Shown here piece by piece: positions 7,073 to 14,365 of a stretch of 20,978 bases of DNA. Under the pieces are notes generated by a model. It ran no database searches. It saw only the letters and a list, made by a program, of their open reading frames with translations, and was not told the DNA's origin. This stretch comes from a virus. Position numbers and translations under genes: made by a program. Numbering within the stretch: position 1 is the stretch's first letter; the number at the start of each line of letters is the position of its first letter. The DNA lies in the IMG/VR virus record IMGVR_UViG_3300027759_000509, positions 1 through 20,978 of that record; one strand, given 5' to 3'.

Positions 7073-9475
7073 ATGGCAAACCTTAACAATTTAGAATCAC
7101 CTGCTCGATTATCTACTACTAATACACAAATTGTAGGTGCTGGATATACATTGCCATCAGGATTTAATGATTTAAGACAACCAGGTGAATTGAGTGTATT
7201 ATATGCTCAAAATAGTGATGCAATTTATAACAAGTATAAACTAGAAACAAATAACAGTGGTTTATTACGATTTGGTCCTAAACAACCATTTATTACAGTT
7301 AATCCCAATAATGCAAGAAAAGGTGTAAATGGATTAAAAAGATATGAAAGTAGATCTTTACCGATTGGTTCTGCATTACAAGATGTAGTTAGAATATCAA
7401 AATTTAGTGTTAGTGGTAACGGTATAATTTTCTTGGGTAAACAATTACAACTACAAGGATTAAATTCATTTAATGAAACTAAGTTATATAATCCATTGAT
7501 GCCTATTTTGGCATCAACAAGTATTGCTTCATTTGGTTTGATTACCCCTCCTACTAGACATATTGAGCCAAATTTGGGTGGTGTTCTTGGTGCTTTAGGA
7601 CTTGGTGCAGTATCAAATGCTTTGGGTTTAAATAAACCAACACCACCTAAAGGAACCGTTGGTGCAGGTGCATTACCAATTAATGCTGGTGACGGTGGTA
7701 AAGGATTAATACGTGGTTCAACTGCGTCACAAGCAAATAAGAATTTTCAAAGTAAATGGCAAGGAAGTTCTAAAAAAGGATTTAGTTTTGGTTTATCTGC
7801 TATTGGAGATTTTTTTAAAGCTAATACATTATTTGGCGCTTTTTCAGCGATTAAACAACCATTAAATGAAACTTATAATGTTAGTGAAGGTTCTTATGGA
7901 ACAATGTTAGGTTCTAGAGGAAAGTTTGATTATTATGGTTCCACTGGAACTGTTTATAAATGGGGAGATAATTTTTATCAAAGATGGGATGCTGGTGCTA
8001 ATTCTGGAAATGCAAAAGAATTAATTAAGAAAAAAGGAGAAACTTCTGCTCCCGATAGCAGTAAGAAAATTTTTATTTTTAATAAAACTGTACCTTTTAC
8101 ATCAAATTATTTTGGTGTGCCACTTGGATATGATTCAAAGGATGTAAATAGATATCGTAAATATGGTGATAATGTTGGTATTATACCGATAAGAAAAGAA
8201 GGAAATCAGTCTGTATATACATATTCTGATATATTATCAATTTATAAAGTTTATCTGGATACTGATATTGAATCTGGTACGTCAAATAAACAATCTACTA
8301 AGTTTACCGACAAGGATTCTACGGCGGTAAAAGATATAGAAGACAATTTAAAACAAGTAATTAATAATATTAAAAGTGCGGGATATAAATTTGACGGAGA
8401 AACTGATGATGATTTGATTAATCCACAATTTTCGGATGGAACACTAAAAGGATACGATTATATTAATGAATTAACAAAAAATCCAGATGCACAAAAACAA
8501 AAAGTAAATCCATTTAATTATAATAAAGGTGCATATCTTAGAAAATTTGCATTTGGTAAAAGAAAATTATTATTGGACGATATTGAAGGAAAAGGATTTT
8601 CTGGTGCAAATAGAAATGATAAAATCAATTTATTTGAAGTTTTATCCGAAAGTGAATTTGAAAAGACGTATTCAGAAGATAGTGATTTAATCAAATTTTA
8701 TTTTCATGATATTGTAAATAATAAATATATTCCTTTTAGAGCTACTGTTACTGGATTGAATGAAAACTTAAATGCGGACTGGACTGCAATTGAATATATT
8801 GGAAGAGCTGATAAATTACAATCATACAAAGGATTTTCCAGAGGTTTAAGTTTTAAATTTAATGTTGTTGCTAACAGTATAAAAGAACTATTACCAATGT
8901 GGCAAAGAATTAATTACTTAGTAGGATTAACCAAACCAGCTAATTATACTAGTGGAGATAAAAATAATCCTAGTAATATATATTCTAAATTTATTATACC
9001 ACCAATGGTTAAATTTACAATTGGTGATATATATAAAAATCAGCCAGGAGTAATTAAAAGTGTTGGTATGAATATACCGGATAATTGTGCATGGGAAACA
9101 TTAAGTGAAGAATATGCTGACAAAAATGATTGGAATTATTTAAATGGAGCATTGACTCCGAGTGGAATGATTCAATGGACTGATAGCAAAGGAAAATATG
9201 CACAATTTCCAAGAGAATGTGAATTGAATTTAAGTATAGATTTACTAGAAAAAGAAAGACCAATTGTAGGTGGAAATAATTTCGGTGATGCTTGGAGAGT
9301 ATTAGATAAGAACGGAGATTATATCAATGGCATTGATTTAAATCAACAAGAAGGATTATCCGTATCAAAACCAAATTCATTTTCTGATAAAATAATGGTT
9401 CCCGATAAACCCAGACAAAATTTGGTACCTGCCAGACCCAATCTTGTTCCAACTGTACCAAATCAAATACCATAA
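7073..9475 (+). CDS. Large baseplate / tail-tube-fold-like structural protein
   Basis: I cannot assign this 800-residue protein to a named family with confidence. It follows the tape measure, where T4 has the tube-initiating baseplate proteins gp48 and gp54. The N-terminal third has LPSGFNDLRQPGELSVLY (about residues 27-44) and a Gly-rich section. Residues of roughly 560-650 read IPFRATVTGLNENLNADWT, EYIGRADKLQSYKGFSRGLSF, and LPMWQRINYLVGLTKPANY, a pattern typical of tube-fold baseplate proteins that dock the first tube ring; this is inference from pattern only. The C-terminus is Pro-rich (NLVPARPNLVPTVPNQIP), a possible linker or peptide ligand. Low-complexity Lys/Asn runs occur between. 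The ATG at 7073 is adjacent to an ATATTTATA motif; no Shine-Dalgarno. The next gene starts 6 nt after the stop, so the genes are co-transcribed. Confidence 0.6.
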   Translation: MANLNNLESPARLSTTNTQIVGAGYTLPSGFNDLRQPGELSVLYAQNSDAIYNKYKLETNNSGLLRFGPKQPFITVNPNNARKGVNGLKRYESRSLPIGSALQDVVRISKFSVSGNGIIFLGKQLQLQGLNSFNETKLYNPLMPILASTSIASFGLITPPTRHIEPNLGGVLGALGLGAVSNALGLNKPTPPKGTVGAGALPINAGDGGKGLIRGSTASQANKNFQSKWQGSSKKGFSFGLSAIGDFFKANTLFGAFSAIKQPLNETYNVSEGSYGTMLGSRGKFDYYGSTGTVYKWGDNFYQRWDAGANSGNAKELIKKKGETSAPDSSKKIFIFNKTVPFTSNYFGVPLGYDSKDVNRYRKYGDNVGIIPIRKEGNQSVYTYSDILSIYKVYLDTDIESGTSNKQSTKFTDKDSTAVKDIEDNLKQVINNIKSAGYKFDGETDDDLINPQFSDGTLKGYDYINELTKNPDAQKQKVNPFNYNKGAYLRKFAFGKRKLLLDDIEGKGFSGANRNDKINLFEVLSESEFEKTYSEDSDLIKFYFHDIVNNKYIPFRATVTGLNENLNADWTAIEYIGRADKLQSYKGFSRGLSFKFNVVANSIKELLPMWQRINYLVGLTKPANYTSGDKNNPSNIYSKFIIPPMVKFTIGDIYKNQPGVIKSVGMNIPDNCAWETLSEEYADKNDWNYLNGALTPSGMIQWTDSKGKYAQFPRECELNLSIDLLEKERPIVGGNNFGDAWRVLDKNGDYINGIDLNQQEGLSVSKPNSFSDKIMVPDKPRQNLVPARPNLVPTVPNQIP

Positions 9476-9481
9476 TAATTT

Positions 9482-9778
9482 ATGAATAGATATACATTTG
9501 CACAACAAGATAAGAGATGGGACGGAAAGAGAGTATATAAGTCGTTATTATATCCTGTGATACCTGTTGCTTATAATGACATATATGTTATAACAAATGA
9601 AGTATCTACTTTTGATGCTTTGGCTAATAAGTATTATAAAGATTCTACGTTATGGTGGATATTGGCCCAATCTAATAATTTGGGTAATGGTAGATTGAGT
9701 GTGCCAGCAGGCATTCAATTGCGAATACCACAAAATATTTATAATATTATAGGGGATTTTAAGTTATTAAATTCATAA
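9482..9778 (+). CDS. LysM-domain baseplate protein (T4 gp53-like)
   Basis: This 98-residue protein consists almost entirely of one LysM-like fold: ITNEVSTFDALANKYYKDST (about residues 38-57), WWILAQSNNLGNGRL, then VPAGIQLRIP (about 76-85). The pattern of an aromatic-rich WW..A..NN followed by a P-G-x-x-L-R-I-P strand is shared by T4 gp53 (baseplate wedge) and by the Mu gpX-type tail proteins. These LysM modules are structural in phage baseplates and need not bind peptidoglycan. The gene lies between two large baseplate-type genes with gaps of 6 and 3 nt. No Shine-Dalgarno is visible. Assignment to gp53 rather than gpX-like is not certain. Confidence 0.75.
   Translation: MNRYTFAQQDKRWDGKRVYKSLLYPVIPVAYNDIYVITNEVSTFDALANKYYKDSTLWWILAQSNNLGNGRLSVPAGIQLRIPQNIYNIIGDFKLLNS
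9735..9743 (+). promoter_or_regulatory. ATATTTATA inside the LysM gene, 38 nt before the next start
   Basis: A full copy of the late-type motif lies in the 3' end of the LysM gene, upstream of the 921-residue gene. It might be a promoter for that gene or a chance match in AT-rich coding sequence. Low confidence. Confidence 0.25.
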
Positions 9779-9781
9779 GTT

Positions 9782-12547
9782 ATGGCAAAAACACCAGACA
9801 ATAGACCGTGGGCACCACATCCAATTCCTAATTGGATAATTAAAGAATTTACAAGAAGACAAAATGATATTGGATTAGAATATCCTGTAAATGTAACATG
9901 GGACGATAATGGTTCTTGGCAAAACTATAAAGGGCCACTGACTGCTTGGGTAAGAGTATTTTCAAATGGAGTTGGAAAGGTCAATGAAAAAAGTAATTAT
10001 CCAGAAAAAAGTGGATTTATTTTACAAGGAGGATATGGATTTGATAAAGTTTATGGCATACCTAATAATAAAAATGTATTGGGATATGATGCTGAAGGTA
10101 ATGAACATACATTGGATTTATCAAATGATGGTAATTTGGTATCATTTCCAAATTCTGTATCTGATGATAAAAGAACGGTTCAAAAGTTTTTGCCTATTCC
10201 TGGTATTACATCAATTGATGCGGTAATACAAAAAGAAAGAATAAGAAAAATTACGGTTAATTGGAAATGTTATGGATATGCACAATTAGAGTATATGACA
10301 CCATATTTTCTATCTCCAAAAATTAGTGCGTTTGTTGAATTTGGGTGGAATCATTTTAATCCATCATCTTTATTAGATTTGCGTGGGGGAGAAAATTTAA
10401 AAAAATTAAAAGATTTATTTACAGTTAGCGGATCTGTTTTATATGATAAAAACATAAGAGAATCGTATGGATTATATGATGTAACTATGGGAATCGTAAG
10501 TGGTTTTGATTTTTCAAGTCAAGATGGTATTACATTTGATTGTAAAACTGAAATATTATCTAAACATGCAAATTATTCAGGTGTATTAGTTAATGGTGCA
10601 TCAAAAGTAGAATCGGATGATACAAAAACGAGTGTACAGTCTTCGTTTGCGTCTTATTTAGAAAAAAGAGTAACAAAGTTGCCTTCTTGTATTAAACTCG
10701 GTAACAACTTTTTTGATCCTTTAGACAAAAAAGAATCCGAATCAAAAGACTTTATATCAAAAGATTTTTATTTGGATAAAAATAAAAAGAAAAAAGTTGA
10801 AGATAGATTTTTTGTTGGAAGAAAAAGTGAATATGGCGATGATTCATATATGACCGGAATGTCAACTTATGATTGGGATTCTTCCGATCAAAAAGATGTA
10901 TGGGTAACTTTTGGGTTTTTAGTTGAACTTGCTAATTTATTTTTTAAACAACCAATTGATATTAAATCAAGTGATGTTAAACCATTTGATCTTTATGAAA
11001 TAGATACTAGTGATGTAGTTATTGGAGCACATCCCAATTTAATTTCATGTGATGGTAATGTTTTATTAATTCCTAATGCAAAAGCTCCTAAATTTAATGC
11101 GGGTATTTATTATCCACAACCTGATGATCCAGAAGATAATGATTATCAAAAACAAATAGGATTTGGAAACGGTAATATTTTTTCATCAGGAATCCCAACA
11201 CAAGTATTAAAATATGATACTTTGTTTCCATATGATAGAACTGTTGCAAAAGTATTAAAAACAGGCACACAAGTTAGACAAAAATCTGAACGTTCAATTT
11301 TAAATTTATTTTTTACAACTGACACTGATATTAGTGTAGGAACAGGAGGAGCGGTAATGAGAGATGATTTGGATGGTATAATTAATAGATTTAGATACAA
11401 TGATAAAATTGGAAATTCAAATAATAAACGTATAAAATTAAGCGAACCTAAAGGAACCAAGTCATTTCCAAGATGGGATAGTGAAGAACCTGTATCAAAG
11501 AAACCAAAAGGATATTGGGGAAATTTAAATGATTTATATGTCAATGTAAAGGTAGTTATAGAGTGTGCTAAATCTGCTGATACAGTTGAAAATTTTTATA
11601 ATACTTTATTAAATAAAATTAGTATTGCAGCCGGTAAAATTTGGGATTTGTCTGTAATTGAAGACGATCATAAATTAAAGATTGTTGATAAAAAATTTAT
11701 ACAATATAATAATCTTAAAATCTATCAATTTGATATAGGATCAACAAATAAATTTATTAAAAGTTTGAATTTTACGGCTCAACTTTCCAATGTTGCAGCT
11801 AATCAAGTAATTGCATCTGCATCGTCAAATAAAACAAATTCAAAGTCGCCAACCGGAACAATAAATTTAAATCAATCTTTACAATTTCCATATGGAGATA
11901 GATTTAATTTAATACCACCTACGCCGACAACAGGTTCAAAAGAAAGACGTGGAAGTTCAGGATTGGTTGACAACAATCTTGAATCAATAAAACAATTACA
12001 AAAACCACCTCAAAATTCTACAGATACAAATGGTTCGTATATAATGTCATTTAAATCATTTGAAGAATCAACTACAAAAAGTTATGTTGGTACAGGCGGT
12101 TCTTATGGTGGTCTTGGTGGTGGCATGGGTGGTGGATTACCTCCCGCATCAATGTCGAATCCATTAAAAGAAGTATCAACTACAGGAAAAAATACTGGGT
12201 GGAATATAGTGAATCTTGTATTGCCAAATGAAACATTATTGATTGCATTAATGAATGATATGGATATGGAAAATAATACTAATGTTTATGGCGGTCAACA
12301 ACCAGGATTCACTGTAGAAATGACATTACAAGGTATATCTGGGTTACGAACATTTCAATTATTTAGTTTAAAAAATTTACCGAGTCCTTATTCTGAAAGA
12401 GAAATTATGTGTCAAATTGTAGATGTATCTCATAAAGTTGACGCTGGCAATTGGACTACTACTATTAAAGCAGGTATTCGTTCAATTAGAGGCAAATCAA
12501 TAACATTTACTACTGATGGTATAAACGAATATAAAATTAACCAATAA
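9782..12547 (+). CDS. Large baseplate hub-like structural protein
   Basis: This 921-residue product starts 3 nt after the LysM gene. Residues of about 139-191 contain PGITSIDAVIQKERIRKITV, WKCYGYAQLEYMTPYFL and AFVEFGWN, then GIVSGFDFSSQDGITFDCKTE, a pattern I associate with large virion proteins of T4-like phages. The C-terminal part (about 847-905) has LQGISGLRTFQLFSLKNLP and CQIVDVSHKVDAGNWTTTIK, resembling the final strands of gp27/gpD-type hubs, which typically end with a V..V.H.i...W.T.i.A..R pattern. A Gly-rich linker (about 770-786, GGSYGGLGGGMGGG) separates the two parts. A hub role is inferred. Such a hub would sit at the tail tip around the tube. Its size exceeds that of T4 gp27 (about 390 residues), so extra domains or fusion are likely. 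No lysozyme-like motif is recognised. Confidence 0.55.
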   Translation: MAKTPDNRPWAPHPIPNWIIKEFTRRQNDIGLEYPVNVTWDDNGSWQNYKGPLTAWVRVFSNGVGKVNEKSNYPEKSGFILQGGYGFDKVYGIPNNKNVLGYDAEGNEHTLDLSNDGNLVSFPNSVSDDKRTVQKFLPIPGITSIDAVIQKERIRKITVNWKCYGYAQLEYMTPYFLSPKISAFVEFGWNHFNPSSLLDLRGGENLKKLKDLFTVSGSVLYDKNIRESYGLYDVTMGIVSGFDFSSQDGITFDCKTEILSKHANYSGVLVNGASKVESDDTKTSVQSSFASYLEKRVTKLPSCIKLGNNFFDPLDKKESESKDFISKDFYLDKNKKKKVEDRFFVGRKSEYGDDSYMTGMSTYDWDSSDQKDVWVTFGFLVELANLFFKQPIDIKSSDVKPFDLYEIDTSDVVIGAHPNLISCDGNVLLIPNAKAPKFNAGIYYPQPDDPEDNDYQKQIGFGNGNIFSSGIPTQVLKYDTLFPYDRTVAKVLKTGTQVRQKSERSILNLFFTTDTDISVGTGGAVMRDDLDGIINRFRYNDKIGNSNNKRIKLSEPKGTKSFPRWDSEEPVSKKPKGYWGNLNDLYVNVKVVIECAKSADTVENFYNTLLNKISIAAGKIWDLSVIEDDHKLKIVDKKFIQYNNLKIYQFDIGSTNKFIKSLNFTAQLSNVAANQVIASASSNKTNSKSPTGTINLNQSLQFPYGDRFNLIPPTPTTGSKERRGSSGLVDNNLESIKQLQKPPQNSTDTNGSYIMSFKSFEESTTKSYVGTGGSYGGLGGGMGGGLPPASMSNPLKEVSTTGKNTGWNIVNLVLPNETLLIALMNDMDMENNTNVYGGQQPGFTVEMTLQGISGLRTFQLFSLKNLPSPYSEREIMCQIVDVSHKVDAGNWTTTIKAGIRSIRGKSITFTTDGINEYKINQ

Positions 12548-12553
12548 AATATT

Positions 12554-12934
12554 ATGATTACACTACAAGAATATCAAAATTTGGGTGGGGATATTTTATC
12601 TGATGTTACATTTCCAAACTATTATAAACCAATCGTAACGAAGAATGAATATTCAAAAGGATATATCAATCGTTATTTTGTTCAAAAAATAAACGATTTA
12701 ATAATAACCGAAGTAGATAAAAACATATATAATAAAATTTATGTTAATTATTTTAATAAATTAGTTATACAATGGATAATATCCGGTCCAAAAAACAATC
12801 AATATAAAAATAAAATTCTTGATAGAAAAGGAGTTCAAGAACAAAATATTCAAACATTGGTTGAATATGAAAAATCAATGAAAGGTATAAAAAATTATTT
12901 AAATAACCCACTTGAATTTTGGGACGGTAAATAA
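12554..12934 (+). CDS. Conserved-looking hypothetical protein, 126 residues
   Basis: I do not recognise a named family. The sequence begins MITLQEYQNLGGDILSDVTF, then a stretch with YYKPIVTKNEYSKGYINRYFVQKIND (about residues 23-48), which resembles small unknown proteins placed among structural genes in large T4-like phages. It ends with KSMKGIKNYLNNPLEFWDGK. The protein is Lys/Asn/Ile-rich and likely helical with a strand-rich centre, and has no signal peptide. It lies 6 nt after the hub-like gene in the same orientation and precedes the polymerase promoter, so it closes the structural run. A role in the baseplate or tail is possible but unsupported by motif. Confidence 0.6.
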   Translation: MITLQEYQNLGGDILSDVTFPNYYKPIVTKNEYSKGYINRYFVQKINDLIITEVDKNIYNKIYVNYFNKLVIQWIISGPKNNQYKNKILDRKGVQEQNIQTLVEYEKSMKGIKNYLNNPLEFWDGK

Positions 12935-12946
12935 TTGACTTTGATT

Positions 12947-12955
12947 TGTTATAAT
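12947..12955 (+). promoter_or_regulatory. Extended -10 promoter-like box before the polymerase gene
   Basis: TGTTATAAT is a perfect TGnTATAAT extended -10, 14 nt before the ATG at 12970. The predicted start point is about 12962. No suitably spaced -35 is seen, which extended -10 promoters tolerate; a TTGACT at 12935 is only 9 nt upstream of the hexamer. Confidence 0.55.
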
Positions 12956-12969
12956 GTTACATTGTGTCA

Positions 12970-14322
12970 ATGGTGTGTCTGGATAAACAATCGTATTCTA
13001 AATTCTTAGAATTGCATATTTCATCTGATTTTATTCTTGAATGTATACAATCTGATGAAAAGGTACATCCTTGTGTAGATGAATTGTGTATGGTTTTGAT
13101 TCATATACTCAAATCCAAAACTACCTATGTTATCAATCTTACTCACCCAGATTGTAATGTTTTTTTCAATAAAGAAACATTAATCAAAGATTTTAATAAA
13201 CTTAAGGGTAAGAAATGGGTATTTGACAAGAAAAAGTGTTTGCATCTATTTTCTATCAATAATCTGTATGATATCAACATCATTTTCTTTATTAGTGACG
13301 GTAAAGTTGATGATTATAGTGAATTTGATACAACTGCACATAATGTAATCAAAACCAGATTTCAAAAATATGGTGAATTGAATAAAGCAATTCCAATGGT
13401 AAAACATTTGGAAAAGTTTGAAAACATGTATGATGCGGTGTTGATTAGACTTAAATCTATTAAAATTGATGATAGTTTTCATAGTATCAATAGTACCATT
13501 ACAGACAATCTTAAAATTCTTGAATACAACGGTTTGAAAGTTGATGTAGAATTGTTTAATAGGCATTTTGAAAACAAAACCAGCAAAGATAGGAATGGGT
13601 TTGTTTATACTCAATATAACCTATATACCGCAACAGGACGACCTAGTAATAGGTTTGGTAACATTAACTATAGTGCATTGAACAAAGAAAATGGATGTAG
13701 GGCATCATTAATTAGTAGATACGGTGATGAAGGTATGTTGTTTATGATTGATTATAGTGCCTACCACCCCCACATAGTTGCAAAGTTAATCAATTATAAC
13801 TTACCGACAAATGCTTATGAATATCTTGGTAAGTTGTATTATGGTAAAGAAACTTTGACGGATGAAGAAATCAAAGCGTCAAAGAACCTTACTTTTCAAT
13901 GTATGTATGGTAATATTCCAGTTGAACTATTAGAAATACCATATTTCAAGAAAATGAGTGATTATATTGCTCATAGATGGTTATTCTTTAGTGAACATGG
14001 TTATGTAGAAACTCCCATTTATAAAAGAAGAATTACCAAAAATCATATAAATGACCCAAGTCCAAATAAACTGTTCAATTATATCTTACAAGCAAGTGAA
14101 ACTGAATTTGGTATGCAATCATTGGTTAGAGTAAATGAATACTTGAATGATAAACAAACCAAAGCTATACTATATACATATGACAGTGTTTTGTTTGATT
14201 GTCATACCAATGATAAAAAAGAAACTTTGGTGGAATTGAAACGGTTAATGTCAAACAATCAATTACCAGTTAAATGTTACATTGGTAAGAATTATGATGA
14301 AATGATAGTAATTGATATTTAA
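12970..14322 (+). CDS. Divergent family A DNA polymerase, no intact exonuclease site seen
   Basis: The product (450 residues from ATG 12970; a GTG at 12964 is in frame) has all palm/finger motifs of family A DNA polymerases. T-x-GR is YTATGRPSNRF (R224). Motif A is MIDYSAYHPHI with catalytic D261, but the Glu of the usual DYSxIELR is His. Motif B is KNLTFQCMYG with K305, F309 and Y313. Motif C is LYTYDSVLF with D405, in which HDE is replaced by Y-D-S. The N-terminal 200 residues keep the outline of a 3'-5' exonuclease domain (YVINLTHPD, NLYDINIIFF) but the DxE metal site is not visible, so proofreading is probably absent. Full-length Pol I cores are about 600 residues. T4 itself uses a family B enzyme (gp43); here family A sits near T4-type gp32, UvsX and gp41. 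It has its own promoter and no Shine-Dalgarno. Replication or repair role is inferred. Confidence 0.8.
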   Translation: MVCLDKQSYSKFLELHISSDFILECIQSDEKVHPCVDELCMVLIHILKSKTTYVINLTHPDCNVFFNKETLIKDFNKLKGKKWVFDKKKCLHLFSINNLYDINIIFFISDGKVDDYSEFDTTAHNVIKTRFQKYGELNKAIPMVKHLEKFENMYDAVLIRLKSIKIDDSFHSINSTITDNLKILEYNGLKVDVELFNRHFENKTSKDRNGFVYTQYNLYTATGRPSNRFGNINYSALNKENGCRASLISRYGDEGMLFMIDYSAYHPHIVAKLINYNLPTNAYEYLGKLYYGKETLTDEEIKASKNLTFQCMYGNIPVELLEIPYFKKMSDYIAHRWLFFSEHGYVETPIYKRRITKNHINDPSPNKLFNYILQASETEFGMQSLVRVNEYLNDKQTKAILYTYDSVLFDCHTNDKKETLVELKRLMSNNQLPVKCYIGKNYDEMIVIDI

Positions 14323-14333
14323 AAACTTTGATT

Positions 14334-14365
14334 TTCGTGTATATAGTAATATTTATATATACGAA
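14334..14365 (+). promoter_or_regulatory. Hairpin overlapping a late-type motif and the next start codon
   Basis: Arms 14334-14345 and 14354-14365 form a 12-bp stem (one G.U) with an 8-nt loop. The last paired base is the A of the ATG at 14365. ATATTTATA (14349-14357) runs from the loop into the 3' arm. Read-through RNA would pair the start region; RNA initiated from this motif would lack the 5' arm. The structure is seen; control is inferred. Confidence 0.45.
14349..14357 (+). promoter_or_regulatory. Putative late-type promoter motif before the 613-residue gene
   Basis: ATATTTATA ends 7 nt before ATG 14365 and is buried in a hairpin (see 14334-14365). Same motif class as five other starts. 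Inference from position. Confidence 0.4.

Noticed and set aside
9966-10226. Alternative + strand ORF inside the hub-like gene
   Set aside because: Fully contained in a clearly coding frame, with low-complexity Met/Leu/Tyr content typical of an out-of-frame read.
12935-12955. TTGACT/TATAAT as a classic sigma-70 pair
   Set aside because: The spacer is only 9 nt; the extended -10 alone is the better reading.
13246-13614. Minus-strand ORF across the polymerase N-terminus
   Set aside because: Opposite to every other gene, no promoter or start context, Phe/Ile-rich composition expected from antisense of AT-rich coding DNA.
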